Notes: generated from the letters alone by a model not told the origin. Shown: positions 53,629-63,097, counted from the first letter of the stretch. The stretch is DNA of 64,000 bases from Ignavibacterium sp. (GCA_018335755.1 JAGXRK010000045.1:1-64000), one strand, 5' to 3'. Made by a program: numbers and translations.

Positions 53629-54295
53629 TCTTTTTTCTTGAGTTATAAACTGCTGCAAAACTTAAGCATAAAGCAAGTACGATTGCAAACTTGCACATTA
53701 TGCTTTCTATCTTCGATAGAAGTGTGTAATTATTATAAGCCATTAATACAAATGCAATTATTACAGGAATTGATGTAAAAATATATCCAAATAGTATAAC
53801 CGATGAAATAGTTTTTATTTTCGGGACAGTTGTCTTTTTTATTGTGCTTACAAGCCAGATAATGGTTACAATTATTGGAAGATAATAAAATGCACCGTAA
53901 AGATCGCCGAGCGGATAATGATATGATGCATAAAGAACCGTGCATCCTTTATGGATAAATTCATCAATGATGATGCTATAGTAAATTGTGAAGAAAAGCG
54001 GCGGCAGGAAAAGAAAATATAGAAATTTACTTTTGACTTTGTTTAATGACGCAACAAGAATTACTCCTATTGGTGGCAGATAGCTTATAATTATAAAAGC
54101 TAAATAAACAAACAGCGATTCGTCAAAACCCATCATACATATCATGAATTCCATAAACTGATATGAGAAGAGTAAAGCAACAATAATTATTGCGGTAATA
54201 TTAAATCTGTTCTTCTCAGTGAATGAGAGAAGATTGATAAGTAAAAGCAACTCAATACAGGCAATAAAAAGTGAGACTATTCCGTTCCAGTTCAT
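53609..54295 (-). CDS. seven-helix integral membrane protein of unknown function
   Basis: A 228-residue protein of which nearly all is hydrophobic helix, with seven predicted membrane segments separated by short loops and a charged C-terminal end (NSRKKNERNNT). The layout resembles the 7TM sensory modules that precede histidine kinases, but no kinase is fused or adjacent. Its stop lies 20 bases beyond the start of the next gene, so the pair is probably translated together. No SD is visible before the ATG. Confidence 0.65.
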   Translation of the reverse strand: MNWNGIVSLFIACIELLLLINLLSFTEKNRFNITAIIIVALLFSYQFMEFMICMMGFDESLFVYLAFIIISYLPPIGVILVASLNKVKSKFLYFLFLPPLFFTIYYSIIIDEFIHKGCTVLYASYHYPLGDLYGAFYYLPIIVTIIWLVSTIKKTTVPKIKTISSVILFGYIFTSIPVIIAFVLMAYNNYTLLSKIESIMCKFAIVLALCLSFAAVYNSRKKNERNNT

Positions 54296-54332
54296 ATTAT
54301 TTTAACAATAAGTGTTATTACTAATGCAAGGA

Positions 54333-54378
54333 GCGAAGCGTTTAGCAAATTAAATTATTACAGAATGCTAAGCTTCGC
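54333..54378 (-). terminator. hairpin after fumC
   Basis: Two nested arms (GCGAAGC / GCTTCGC, 7 bp, and TTAGCA / TGCTAA, 6 bp, with a 2-nt bulge) form a 13-bp stem starting about 20 bases after the fumC stop. No T run follows on the minus strand, so it may be a Rho-assisted or mRNA-stability hairpin. Confidence 0.45.
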
Positions 54379-54396
54379 CCGCAAATATTTAAATTG

Positions 54397-55788
54397 TTAT
54401 GCTTTCGGTCCAACCATTTTTTCGGGTCGAACAACTTCATCAAATTTTTCAGAAGTGAGCAGTCCAAGTGCCATTGCTGCCTGTTTAAGTGTTGTATTTT
54501 CTTTATGAGCTTTCTTAGCAACTTTTGCAGCATTATCATATCCGATATGAGGATTAAGCGATGTTACAAGCATCAGAGAATTTTCAAGATGTTTCATAAT
54601 ATTAGTAAGATTAGCTTCAATTCCTACGACACAATGATCTGTAAAACTCTCGCAGGCATCAGAAATGAGTCTGATTGAGTTGAGTACATTAAAAATTATA
54701 ACGGGTTTAAATACGTTTAGCTCAAAATTACCGCTTGCTCCACCGAAGTTGACGGCTACATCATTACCAAACACCTGTGCACAAACCATTGTCATCGCTT
54801 CGCTTTGAGTGGGATTTACTTTACCGGGCATAATTGAACTGCCGGGTTCGTTTTCAGGAAGATTCAATTCTCCTAATCCGCATCTTGGACCAGAACCCAG
54901 CCAGCGAACGTCATTTGCTATTTTCATCAATGATGCAGCAAGGGTTTTTAGTACACCGCTGAATTCAACCAGTGCATCATGATTTGCAAGTGCTTCAAAT
55001 TTATTGGGAGCTGTAACAAACGGCTGTCCGGTAATCTTTGCAATATGCTCAGCAGACTTCACTGCAAACTGAGGATGAGTGTTCAGACCTGTACCAACTG
55101 CCGTTCCGCCAAGCGCTAATTCATACAATCTCGGTAAAGCTGCTTCAATTCTTGCCAAACCATTAGTCAGCATCTGAACATATCCGCCAAACTCCTGACC
55201 AAGTGTAAGCGGTACAGCATCCATTAAATGCGTTCTGCCGATTTTAATAATGTCTTTAAATTCTTTTTCTTTAGCAGCAAGAGCATCTCGAAGTTTTGTA
55301 ACCATCGGGATAAGTCTTCTGTGGATTTCTTCAACTGCGGCAATATGCATTGCAGTGGGAAAAGTATCGTTTGATGACTGCGCTTTGTTAACATCGTCAT
55401 TCGGATGGATAGGTTTTTTACTGCCCATTTCTCCACCGGCTAATTCAATAGCACGATTTGAGATTACTTCATTTGCGTTCATATTAGTTTGTGTGCCGCT
55501 TCCTGTCTGCCAAACCACAAGAGGAAAATGCTCATCAAGTTTTCCTTCTATAACTTCATCAGCAGCTTTGATGATAAGATCAGCTTTTTCAGATGGTAAG
55601 GTTCCAAGTTCTTTGTTTGTAAGGGCAGCTGCTTTTTTTAGTACCCCAAGTGCTCTTATAAGCTCACGCGGAAATCTGTCACCTCCAATTTTAAAGTTCA
55701 TTAATGATCTTGCGGTTTGTGCGCCGTAGTATTTATCGGATGGTACTTGAAGTTCACCCATTGTGTCTTTTTCAATGCGGTAGCTCAT
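54397..55788 (-). CDS. fumC: fumarate hydratase class II
   Basis: This TCA-cycle enzyme interconverts fumarate and malate. The 463-residue sequence has [18 protein letters not shown] at the N-terminus, [19 protein letters not shown], the B-site/active-site stretch [17 protein letters not shown], and the superfamily signature [13 protein letters not shown]. The order and length are normal for the heat-stable, iron-free class II enzyme. It stands alone, with the VWA genes upstream closed by their own terminator. Confidence 0.96.
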   Translation of the reverse strand: MSYRIEKDTMGELQVPSDKYYGAQTARSLMNFKIGGDRFPRELIRALGVLKKAAALTNKELGTLPSEKADLIIKAADEVIEGKLDEHFPLVVWQTGSGTQTNMNANEVISNRAIELAGGEMGSKKPIHPNDDVNKAQSSNDTFPTAMHIAAVEEIHRRLIPMVTKLRDALAAKEKEFKDIIKIGRTHLMDAVPLTLGQEFGGYVQMLTNGLARIEAALPRLYELALGGTAVGTGLNTHPQFAVKSAEHIAKITGQPFVTAPNKFEALANHDALVEFSGVLKTLAASLMKIANDVRWLGSGPRCGLGELNLPENEPGSSIMPGKVNPTQSEAMTMVCAQVFGNDVAVNFGGASGNFELNVFKPVIIFNVLNSIRLISDACESFTDHCVVGIEANLTNIMKHLENSLMLVTSLNPHIGYDNAAKVAKKAHKENTTLKQAAMALGLLTSEKFDEVVRPEKMVGPKA

Positions 55789-55900
55789 AACGGTTCTCCC
55801 TGAAAGAATTTTTAAATATTTGAAAGAATTACTAGTATAAATTTAAGAAAAGTATATGTGGAAATGTAGTTGAAGAAAACTGATTAGGAAAATTTCAAAA

Positions 55901-55941
55901 TAAAAAGGCTAAGCCCGCAAATAATATTGTGGGCTTAGCCT
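55901..55941 (-). terminator. terminator after the first VWA lipoprotein gene
   Basis: An 11-bp perfect stem (AGGCTAAGCCC / GGGCTTAGCCT) with a 14-nt loop is followed by TTTTATTTTG on the minus strand, 30 bases after the stop codon. The outer half of the stem, AGGCTAAG, is the same as in the terminator of the paralogous gene at 57385. Confidence 0.88.
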
Positions 55942-55970
55942 GACAAAAGAAATTAATGAACTATTAAAAA

Positions 55971-57050
55971 TTAATAAGTAACCGTGTACTCACGTTTTCC
56001 GTCAGCATTACTTTCTTTAATTGTTATAACAACTGTATGCGATGTACCGGTTGATCCCGCTCTGTATTCAACCAAATAACTGTTTGAAAGAGCACCTGCA
56101 ACAGGCAGGTTTTTAAGATCAAGGCCGGCTGCATCAGTTGGAATAAATATATTTGTTCCACCAGTACAGTTGGAAAGATCCCAGGGGCGCTCTCTTGTCG
56201 AAGACCAAACATAAGAAGTGCTATCCTGACTAAAAACAGTATGAACAGTGGCTTTTCCACCTAACAAAGCGCACCCCATAGCATTATTCCACATATTGCC
56301 ATCTGATTGAGTTGGTTCATCTGTAAAATTAATAATCACTCTCTGTGCACCTGATCTCCAACTATAGACACTATCAGCAAATATTGCAGCGATCACTCCA
56401 TTTTCACCGGTACCCGAACCGAAACCAGCGGCCCTGGTTACAAGAGCAGCACTATCAGCTCCTGAAAATCCACGTGTTCTGCTGGTACCTGTTGATAGAT
56501 TAAGGTAAGTTGATAGCATTTGAGCAGTTGTAAAATTTATTCCGCCATTTATGCTTCCGGAATAACCTACAACTGCAAACTGAACATTAAGTCCGCTTGC
56601 CTGCAGAAAATTTGCAAATTCAATAATACTTGCTGCTACGGAATCTGCTTCTTCTGACATACTGCCGGAATTATCAACAACAAAAACTAAATCCGCAGTT
56701 AGTACGTTTCCGGTACTAACTTTAGTGACTTTTAGTCCTTTTACTGCCCCATCTTCTGTTATGAAGATATTTGAAGATGCAGGACTGTTAGGATCATAGA
56801 AAAGTGTTATTGGTTGCTGTGTTACCGGATTGATAAGACCGGTAAGGTTAACCTGAATTCTGCCCGGATTATTGGCAGCAGGTGTAAATACAGCTGTCGG
56901 CTGTATATTGTTAATTGTTGTTGCCGGTACAGTAACATTTTGCGGATCTGCCGGAATGTCAGTATTATCATCTGCATCCGGTTCGGTTGAATCACATCCG
57001 TAAAAAGCAATTCCAGCGATGAGAAATAGGGTTAAGAACAGTTTTTTCAT
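55971..57050 (-). CDS. von Willebrand factor A domain lipoprotein (copy 1)
   Basis: A 359-residue probable lipoprotein. The signal peptide ends in AFYGC (Cys19), a slightly unusual lipobox with Tyr at -2. A Pro/Asp-rich linker and a short beta domain (about 35-115, NVTVPATTINN, TAVFTPAANNPG) precede a VWA domain. Its MIDAS motif is VVDNSGSM (Asp126, Ser128, Ser130); a further Asp is in INFTDEPTQ. The last 49 residues are identical to those of the second copy. VWA domains bind proteins through a metal; the ligand here is unknown. A strong AAGGAG SD precedes the ATG. Confidence 0.82.
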   Translation of the reverse strand: MKKLFLTLFLIAGIAFYGCDSTEPDADDNTDIPADPQNVTVPATTINNIQPTAVFTPAANNPGRIQVNLTGLINPVTQQPITLFYDPNSPASSNIFITEDGAVKGLKVTKVSTGNVLTADLVFVVDNSGSMSEEADSVAASIIEFANFLQASGLNVQFAVVGYSGSINGGINFTTAQMLSTYLNLSTGTSRTRGFSGADSAALVTRAAGFGSGTGENGVIAAIFADSVYSWRSGAQRVIINFTDEPTQSDGNMWNNAMGCALLGGKATVHTVFSQDSTSYVWSSTRERPWDLSNCTGGTNIFIPTDAAGLDLKNLPVAGALSNSYLVEYRAGSTGTSHTVVITIKESNADGKREYTVTY

Positions 57051-57384
57051 TGGGCTCTCCTTTTTGTTATTATGATTGATGATTGTAAAATATAAGTGAA
57101 TATTTTATTAAAATAAATGGCTTTTAGTATGAAAACATTATTATTCCCTCTATCACAATCATAAACATATTAAAGCTTTTACTTAATATCAATATTTTTG
57201 TTTAATTAATTATTATTTGAGGTGTGGAATACAACCTAATCAAATCGTTAATAATTATTTACTGTAATTCATTGATTATTTTTAAGATACGAAGAATCTA
57301 TTAGAATTTGAGAATTTGGTAATTGCAAGTCAGAATAAACAAGTAGTCGTTCCAGAATCCATCTGATTACAAAAATATGAAAAA
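57051..57384. other. gene-free AT-rich spacer
   Basis: Between the two VWA genes (334 bases before the terminator of copy 2) I see no open frame of note, RNA gene or clear regulatory repeat. A TATATT-like box lies near the start of copy 1 but has no good -35. Confidence 0.6.
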
Positions 57385-57426
57385 ACAAAAAAGGCTAAGT
57401 ACACATTAAAACAGTGAACTTAGCCT
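57385..57426 (-). terminator. terminator after the second VWA lipoprotein gene
   Basis: A stem of 9 bp (AGGCTAAGT / ACTTAGCCT) extended by a mismatch and 3 further bp (CAC / GTG) is followed by TTTTTTGTTTTTT on the minus strand, 29 bases after the stop codon. It is an evident sister of the terminator at 55901. Confidence 0.85.
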
Positions 57427-57454
57427 ATCTGATTAAATAATTAAGATTTTACAG

Positions 57455-58555
57455 TTAATAAGTAACGGTGTACTCACGTTTTCCGTCAGCATTACTTTCT
57501 TTAATTGTTATAACAACTGTATGCGATGTACCGGTTGATCCGGCTCTGTATTCAACTAAATAACTGTTTGAAAGTGCTCCTGCAACAGGCAGATTTTTAA
57601 GGTCTAGTCCAGTAGCATCTTGAGGAATAAGCTTAATTGTACCGCCAGAGCATAGACTCATGTCCCAGGGTCTTTCATTAGAAGGAGACCACGGTGATCC
57701 ATAATAAGAACTGGTATCTGCCGGTCCGCTATAAACAGTATGAACAGTAGCTTTGCCGCCAATTAAACCACACATTAAAGCTGTATTCCAGAATAACTGG
57801 TTATCAGGTTGTGTTGGCTCATCTGTAAAATTAACAAATACGCGCTGTGCCCCTGCTCTCCAGGTGTAATTTGAATCAGCAAATATTACACCAACGACTC
57901 CATTTTCACCCCAAACATTAGGAGCAAAACTTGAAGCTTTCTCTGTTAAACCTGCACTATCTGGTCCGGAAAAATAATAAGTTCTGCTTGTACCGGTGGC
58001 ACGGTTTAGATAGGTAGAGATATTCTGTGCTGACGTAAAATTAATTCCGCCATTTACCCAACCGTCGTAGCCAACAACAGCAAACTGAACATCAAGTCCG
58101 CTTGCCTGCAGAAAATTTGCAAATTCAATAATACTTGCTGCAACAGAATCTGCTTCTTCATACATACTGCCTGAATTATCAACGGTGAAAACCACATCAG
58201 CTTTCAGGACAGTACCGGTACCCACTTTGGAAACTTTTAATCCTTTTACTGCTCCATCTTCTGTTATAAAAATATTTGAAGATGCTGGACTATTAGGATC
58301 ATAGAAAAGTGTTATTGGCTGCTGTGTTACAGGATTAATTAGACCGGTCAGGTTGACCTGAATTCTACCCGGATTATTGGCAGCAGGCGTGAATACAGCT
58401 GTGGGCTGCACATTATTAATTGTTGTTGCCGGTACGGTAACATTCTGAGGATCTGCCGGTATATCAGAATTGTCATTTGTATCCGGTTCTGTTGAATCAC
58501 ATCCATAAAATGCAATTCCGGCGCAAAGAAACAAGAAAACTAGAAATTTTTTCAT
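57455..58555 (-). CDS. von Willebrand factor A domain lipoprotein (copy 2)
   Basis: A 366-residue paralog of copy 1, with lipobox AFYGC, acidic linker (DSTEPDTNDNSD), beta domain and VWA domain. The MIDAS is TVDNSGSM. It differs from copy 1 mainly in the loops after the MIDAS (GYDGWVNGG, TYYFSGPDS, FAPNVWGEN) and in a longer insert near residue 285 (SGPADTSSYYGSPWSPSN). The last 49 residues are identical. Strong AAAGGAG SD. The similar ends and changed middle suggest homogenisation at the edges with divergence of the ligand-binding face. Own terminator, so both genes are independent units. Confidence 0.82.
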   Translation of the reverse strand: MKKFLVFLFLCAGIAFYGCDSTEPDTNDNSDIPADPQNVTVPATTINNVQPTAVFTPAANNPGRIQVNLTGLINPVTQQPITLFYDPNSPASSNIFITEDGAVKGLKVSKVGTGTVLKADVVFTVDNSGSMYEEADSVAASIIEFANFLQASGLDVQFAVVGYDGWVNGGINFTSAQNISTYLNRATGTSRTYYFSGPDSAGLTEKASSFAPNVWGENGVVGVIFADSNYTWRAGAQRVFVNFTDEPTQPDNQLFWNTALMCGLIGGKATVHTVYSGPADTSSYYGSPWSPSNERPWDMSLCSGGTIKLIPQDATGLDLKNLPVAGALSNSYLVEYRAGSTGTSHTVVITIKESNADGKREYTVTY

Positions 58556-58889
58556 TGAGAGCTCCTTTATTTATTGATGATAAAGTAATGATTGATATTT
58601 AGAACAGTTTAACATTACTTGTTAAAAAAATGACAATAACTTCCATTCAAAAATAATAAACAGGTACAAGCTTTTGACAAGCGGCAATAATTAATTTGTA
58701 TAAAACTATTTATTGAACTAGGATTTGAACTACTAAATGTGGCTGATTTTTTCTGATTAAAACTACTAAGAAAGAGTAAGTTTTTCTTTTTCACGGTAAA
58801 ATATTTTAATAATATATGTTTGTTGATAACTGCTTTATCAACTAAAAAATCGATTTTTTAAGGAAATACGTTAAATAACTCATTATCTC
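58556..58889. other. gene-free AT-rich spacer
   Basis: In the 334 bases between VWA copy 2 and the M14 peptidase I see no gene, RNA or convincing repeat. The region must hold the promoter of copy 2, but no -35/-10 pair stands out (TTGTCA near 58630 has no good -10 partner), and no terminator for the M14 gene is evident. Confidence 0.5.
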
Positions 58890-60638
58890 TTAATCAATTC
58901 GCATTATTGGGTACAAATTTAATGCCTGATCCCAATAAGGCGATCTTTGATAAAAATAGTTTAATCTTTCATAAGGATTATTCCTAAATGCTTCATCTTC
59001 AGCAAGTTTTTTTTCAAACTCTTTCTTTAATGCAGGATTATTCTTTAACATATCTTCTGCCATTGGTTCCATCACATAATTTTCAAAATATTCTTTCCGC
59101 TCGAATATCGTGTTCATAAATCCCCATTGAACAAATGAATCCGGTGATTTAGGCTCAAGCAGATGAGTTATAATTCTTACTGTTCTTTGATTCGTTGAAA
59201 CATAAAATGTACCAGCAGGAATGATAACTTTTTCTGTATAAGTATCATATTCAAAATTTGCACGATGACGACCTTCACTTGAGGTAGTATTCATTTTGAT
59301 ATTTTTAAATTTATATCTTGTTACTTCCACCTCTGAAGGATCTTTTACTTCATTAACTTCAACGCCGTGAAGTTTTAATCTGTCAATAATAATTTTCCAT
59401 TCAGCAAGAATGTAATAACCCTTTGCGGTTTTAACAGAGTCCTGCGCATATACATCATTATAAAATTTTAAAATCATATCTTTTGGCTTACCGGTATAAA
59501 CTATTTTTTTACAGCCGGATATATCTGAATCTTCATAATGATAATCTATGCCTTTGAACTCAACTTCTTCAAACTTATCGCTTGTGCTGAAAGATAGAGG
59601 CAGAAATTCCCGATTGACATGAAATTGCTTAATAGTTTTTTCATCATCTTCTTTATTTAGTCTAATCAACTCTTTTGAATTTTGATTGATAAATTCTAAT
59701 GAAGTTTCCAATACACTCAAAGTAGAATAAACTCTTTCTTTAAATGGTTTGATCATATGAGTTTCAACAAGTAGGGACGGACGATTTTGAAGTGCAAAAT
59801 ATCCTGTTGATAATCTTGGACCCGATGCCCAATCAGATATTCCGAAATCCAAACCTTCGCGCCAGTTGCGCAATGCAACATAAGGAAACATAAGATAACC
59901 TTGCTCTTCAACATTTTTAATAAGATGCGGAATGAATTTTTCCTTCAGCCATTCAGCAGTTTTATGATAAATATTTGCAAACCTTTCAACCTGGTATGTT
60001 GCGGTGTACTGATAATCTGCTCCGTTGGTTGTGTGGTTATCAATAACAAAATCCAGATCCCATTCTGAAACCAATTGTAACATCGACTGCATTTCAGGTG
60101 CATCTGCTTTCATCCATTCACGGTTAAGATTGTATCCCTGTGCAGTTGTGCGCCAGCCCATTTCTTCGGGACCATCCTGATTTATCCTGTTGTATTTACT
60201 TTTTCTTTCGTGACCATCCACACTGAAAATAGGAACAATCATTAAAACAGCATTGTCGATCAGGTTTTCTTTTTCTTTCGTTATAAGAATTTCACGAAGC
60301 AGTATTTTGCTTGCATCTTTGCCTTCAATCTCGCCGGCGTGAATGCCATTGATTATAAAAACGATTGGTTTGTTTAGTCGTTTAATTTCATTGGGATTGA
60401 ATATTTTATCTTTAGAGATAACAATACATTTCATTTCCCTTCCCTGCGGTGAAACTCCGAAAGATAATAGTTTAGCATATTCAGAATTATCGACAAGGTT
60501 TTGAAAGTATTCCATCGTTTCAGAATAGTCTGCAGTTGAAACAAAACCTGATTTTTCAAATTTCGTTTGCCATTGGTCTGTTGATTGCGGAAAGATGATT
60601 ATTGAGAAAGTGAAGAGTACTGTAAAAATATATTTCAT
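58890..60638 (-). CDS. M14 family zinc carboxypeptidase, exported
   Basis: A 582-residue exported metallopeptidase with a signal peptide (about 1-17). The M14 zinc ligands are visible as His100 and Glu103 in GIHAGEIEGKD and His202 in DNHTTNG. The substrate Arg is likely Arg173 in NLNREW, and the catalytic Glu is Glu292 in LLVETHMIK. A beta-sandwich-like C-terminal part follows from about 340. It should remove C-terminal residues from peptides outside the cytoplasm. There is no T9SS sorting domain, so it probably stays in the periplasm. Single-gene unit; weak SD. Confidence 0.87.
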   Translation of the reverse strand: MKYIFTVLFTFSIIIFPQSTDQWQTKFEKSGFVSTADYSETMEYFQNLVDNSEYAKLLSFGVSPQGREMKCIVISKDKIFNPNEIKRLNKPIVFIINGIHAGEIEGKDASKILLREILITKEKENLIDNAVLMIVPIFSVDGHERKSKYNRINQDGPEEMGWRTTAQGYNLNREWMKADAPEMQSMLQLVSEWDLDFVIDNHTTNGADYQYTATYQVERFANIYHKTAEWLKEKFIPHLIKNVEEQGYLMFPYVALRNWREGLDFGISDWASGPRLSTGYFALQNRPSLLVETHMIKPFKERVYSTLSVLETSLEFINQNSKELIRLNKEDDEKTIKQFHVNREFLPLSFSTSDKFEEVEFKGIDYHYEDSDISGCKKIVYTGKPKDMILKFYNDVYAQDSVKTAKGYYILAEWKIIIDRLKLHGVEVNEVKDPSEVEVTRYKFKNIKMNTTSSEGRHRANFEYDTYTEKVIIPAGTFYVSTNQRTVRIITHLLEPKSPDSFVQWGFMNTIFERKEYFENYVMEPMAEDMLKNNPALKKEFEKKLAEDEAFRNNPYERLNYFYQRSPYWDQALNLYPIMRID

Positions 60639-60713
60639 AATACTTCCGAAAAATTTTTCATATGATGTTGTAATTTAAAGGAAAGTTGGGTGAAGAACAT
60701 TTATAAAATTATT

Positions 60714-60737
60714 AAGGCGATCCATTCGAATCGCCTT
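60714..60737 (-). terminator. terminator hairpin after the TIGR03790 gene
   Basis: An 8-bp perfect stem (AAGGCGAT / ATCGCCTT) with an 8-nt loop lies 76 bases after the stop codon at 60813. It is followed on the minus strand by TTAATAATTTT, an interrupted T tract, so it is a moderate terminator. Confidence 0.55.
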
Positions 60738-60812
60738 GAATATTGTTCTCAACAACTAACTTCCCCTTAGGGTAATCCTGCCTGCTGCAGTCAGGTGTCG
60801 GGGATGGTGCTT

Positions 60813-62825
60813 TTACTTCACCAATAACATCTTCCTCGAACTTAAATAATCTCCGGATTTAAGTTTATATATATATACACCACTTGGTAAATCTGCAGCA
60901 TTGAAATTTACACTATGACTGCCCGCTGATTGAATTTCATTTACCAATTCTTTTATCGTTTGACCGAGAATGTTATAAACTGTTAATTGAACTAATCCAT
61001 TTTCTTTAATATCATAATTTATCCGTGTTTCCGGATTAAATGGATTGGGATAGTTTTGATCTAGGGAGTAAGATAATTCTGCAATTTCGTTGTTGGCGGT
61101 AATTTTATTTTTACCCTTCTCTGCGCTTGCCTGAACTGTATTTGAAGTATCATACCCTGGCAACTCACTGGATGCTAAAATCTTATAGAAAAGATTAGGA
61201 GCCAAATCACCCGGAATGTTAATAAGCATTTCAGTATCAGTATATTCTAATGATGTTGTCTGAGCTATTAAACTCCAGGCAGAAGTATCTATCTTCCTGT
61301 AAATGTTATAGTTTGCAGAACTTCCGAAGGTTGGATGTTCTCCCCATACAAGTCTAGGATTGTTGCTGTCATAAGAGAGGAATAGTCCCTTTTGCCAGCT
61401 ATATATATTAAAAGTTACATTGTTGCCAATCATTAACTTTCCATCACCGGTTATAAAACCCTGATGTCTGAAATTTATAACGGACGAATCTTCGATTGTA
61501 ATAATATGATTCGTTATATCTATTTCACCTGTTACTAAATTAGTCCCAGACCAGGTTAGGTTTTCTGCCAATTGTTGTTTGCCCCAAGCGATTGTTGTGA
61601 GAGGGTCACCTACGACTACATTTCGCCAAGCCAGTACTGAAAAACCTTGCCAGACAGCATCGATCTGATTATAGCCCATCGCATAGTAGGGAAAATACAC
61701 ATGAGCTCTTGATACCCTACTTGCGTAAGGTTCCCAGACATGACCCGCACCGGATGTTCCTCCAATTGAAGTGAATTCTGTCATAACACCCTGACCTATA
61801 CGTCTCAATGTACTTATGCTATATGCATTAAATGATTCAAACGTATTAAATACAGATCCATTCGCATAATCGAATAGTAAGCTATCCGAAACATAGGTTT
61901 GGTAGGCTGGATTACTACCAACAGCATGAACTCCGAGTGATGTATAACCCATTATCGGACCTTCGGTATATGTATTGTGTGTAATCCAATCATTTGTGAA
62001 ATCATACAATACATTAAACCCATAGTTTTCAAGCCTGTTTTTAGCGGTAATAAACTGACCACTTAATCCATTTCCTAAAATATTGGGAGTATTATCTAAA
62101 ATCCAGGCTGCTTCACCAGATTTATCTGCTGCAACGGATTTGTCAATCATATCTTTAATTATTTCAAAGCTAAGTCCATCTAATCGACTTACAAGATATG
62201 AAAGTCTGTAATTGTAGCCTCCCCACGACCCTGTGTAATTATCAGGCTTAAACCTGGAATTGAAATTAAAAGTACTATCTTTATCAAAATACGGGTTTGA
62301 TATAACCGGAGAAGAGTAGCAATGGTATGGTGGTGGAACACAGCCCGGGTAGCAGTCATCTACCAGGTTATTAAAGATTGTTTCGACAAAATCATCGTAA
62401 TCATCCGTATTCAGCATACAGAGAAGACCATCTACACTAACGTTACCGGGACTGCTCCAGTCACCAACGGCTTGTATCTTATACGGGACTCCCTGACACA
62501 TAACAATATACCGGATTGTTTCAGTTAGGTTATTATTTTCAAGATGCAACCTTATAGGATTTGCTATCTCTTCAATGAAGTATTGCCAGGCATGGAATTT
62601 TGCGGTGTCGACACAGTGTGTTGAATCCCATTTAGCCCAGGTTGAATCAACTATATTCTGATCATCGAAACCAAGCTTTACAACGTGCGGATCTGACCAG
62701 TCGCCTACACTTATTACTTTGCGGGGGAGGGGCAAACCAAGAATATTCGACTCTGGAATATTCCTGGCGTTTTGATAATAGTCTTTAATAGAGTCTGACA
62801 ATGCAGAACTACTATTGTAAACCAC
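60813..62825 (-). CDS. TIGR03790 family protein with T9SS type A sorting domain (frameshifted at the 5' end)
   Basis: The main frame encodes 670 residues from a GTG at 62825. It starts within the TIGR03790 N-terminal signature (VYNSSSALSDSIKDYYQNAR, then IPESNILGLPLP). It includes RYIVMCQGVPYKI, and a C-terminal T9SS domain (NYPNPFNPETRINYD near 585, ending SSRKMLLVK). The real start is very probably the ATG at 62923, which has a strong AAAGGAG SD and a signal peptide but is in another frame. One missing base near 62850 would join them (ANIQ to GPENVLVVYN). The protein would be exported by Sec and then passed through the outer membrane by T9SS. Function of TIGR03790 proteins is not known to me. 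Confidence 0.8.
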   Translation of the reverse strand: MVYNSSSALSDSIKDYYQNARNIPESNILGLPLPRKVISVGDWSDPHVVKLGFDDQNIVDSTWAKWDSTHCVDTAKFHAWQYFIEEIANPIRLHLENNNLTETIRYIVMCQGVPYKIQAVGDWSSPGNVSVDGLLCMLNTDDYDDFVETIFNNLVDDCYPGCVPPPYHCYSSPVISNPYFDKDSTFNFNSRFKPDNYTGSWGGYNYRLSYLVSRLDGLSFEIIKDMIDKSVAADKSGEAAWILDNTPNILGNGLSGQFITAKNRLENYGFNVLYDFTNDWITHNTYTEGPIMGYTSLGVHAVGSNPAYQTYVSDSLLFDYANGSVFNTFESFNAYSISTLRRIGQGVMTEFTSIGGTSGAGHVWEPYASRVSRAHVYFPYYAMGYNQIDAVWQGFSVLAWRNVVVGDPLTTIAWGKQQLAENLTWSGTNLVTGEIDITNHIITIEDSSVINFRHQGFITGDGKLMIGNNVTFNIYSWQKGLFLSYDSNNPRLVWGEHPTFGSSANYNIYRKIDTSAWSLIAQTTSLEYTDTEMLINIPGDLAPNLFYKILASSELPGYDTSNTVQASAEKGKNKITANNEIAELSYSLDQNYPNPFNPETRINYDIKENGLVQLTVYNILGQTIKELVNEIQSAGSHSVNFNAADLPSGVYIYKLKSGDYLSSRKMLLVK

Positions 62826-62923
62826 AAGAACATTCTCTGGACCTGAATGTTCGCATTGGTTTGTGCATTTGAAATACCGAAATAAAGTATAAAAAGCAAA
62901 GAAACAATAATTAAGTTTTTCAT
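62826..62923 (-). pseudogene. 5' fragment of the TIGR03790 gene: start codon and signal peptide, out of frame
   Basis: ATG at 62923 with AAAGGAG 8 bases upstream encodes MKNLIIVSLLFILYFGISNA, a textbook signal peptide, then QTNANIQ. Beyond this the frame runs into unrelated residues, while the neighbouring frame continues the family sequence. A single-base deletion, or a sequencing error, between about 62840 and 62860 explains this. No slippery heptamer for programmed frameshifting is seen. Confidence 0.8.
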
Positions 62924-63019
62924 TTTATTATTCTCCTTTAGTTAATAGTTATTATTTTTACCATTACAATTTTTTCAGTTTTGATTATTATGTGGTACTT
63001 TAATTGTTAACAGATAAAT

Positions 63020-63097
63020 AAAAAGCCCCATTGAGTTTAAAACTCTTCAATTCTCTTGGCGGAGTGTTAAGGGTCTCAGTGCGGGCTTTTTATTTTT
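63020..63097. terminator. long structured bidirectional terminator or small RNA
   Basis: A 72-base imperfect hairpin: AAAAAGCCC / GGGCTTTTT (9 bp), then CATTGAG / CTCAGTG (7 bp, one G-U) after a 1-nt bulge, then TAAAACTC / GAGTGTTA (8 bp, one mismatch) and an inner loop of 16 bases. TTTTTATTTTT follows on the plus strand and TTTTTATTTAT on the minus strand. It lies 113 bases past the stop of the partial T9SS gene. It is much longer than the other terminators here. Confidence 0.65.

Larger units (their letters stand above)
55971..58555 (-). repeat. tandem duplication of VWA lipoprotein genes
   Basis: The genes at 55971-57050 and 57455-58555 are direct paralogs. The 3' end (last 49 codons) is nearly identical even at silent sites. 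The 5' half (signal peptide to MIDAS) is also highly alike. The middle, between the MIDAS and the FTDEPTQ motif and again before the shared tail, differs by many substitutions and length changes. The intergenic part is not obviously duplicated except for the terminator stem AGGCTAAG. Confidence 0.85.

Noticed and set aside
62826..62923. Programmed -1 frameshift joining signal peptide and TIGR03790 domain
   Set aside because: No slippery heptamer or downstream pseudoknot seen; a simple missing base explains the data better.
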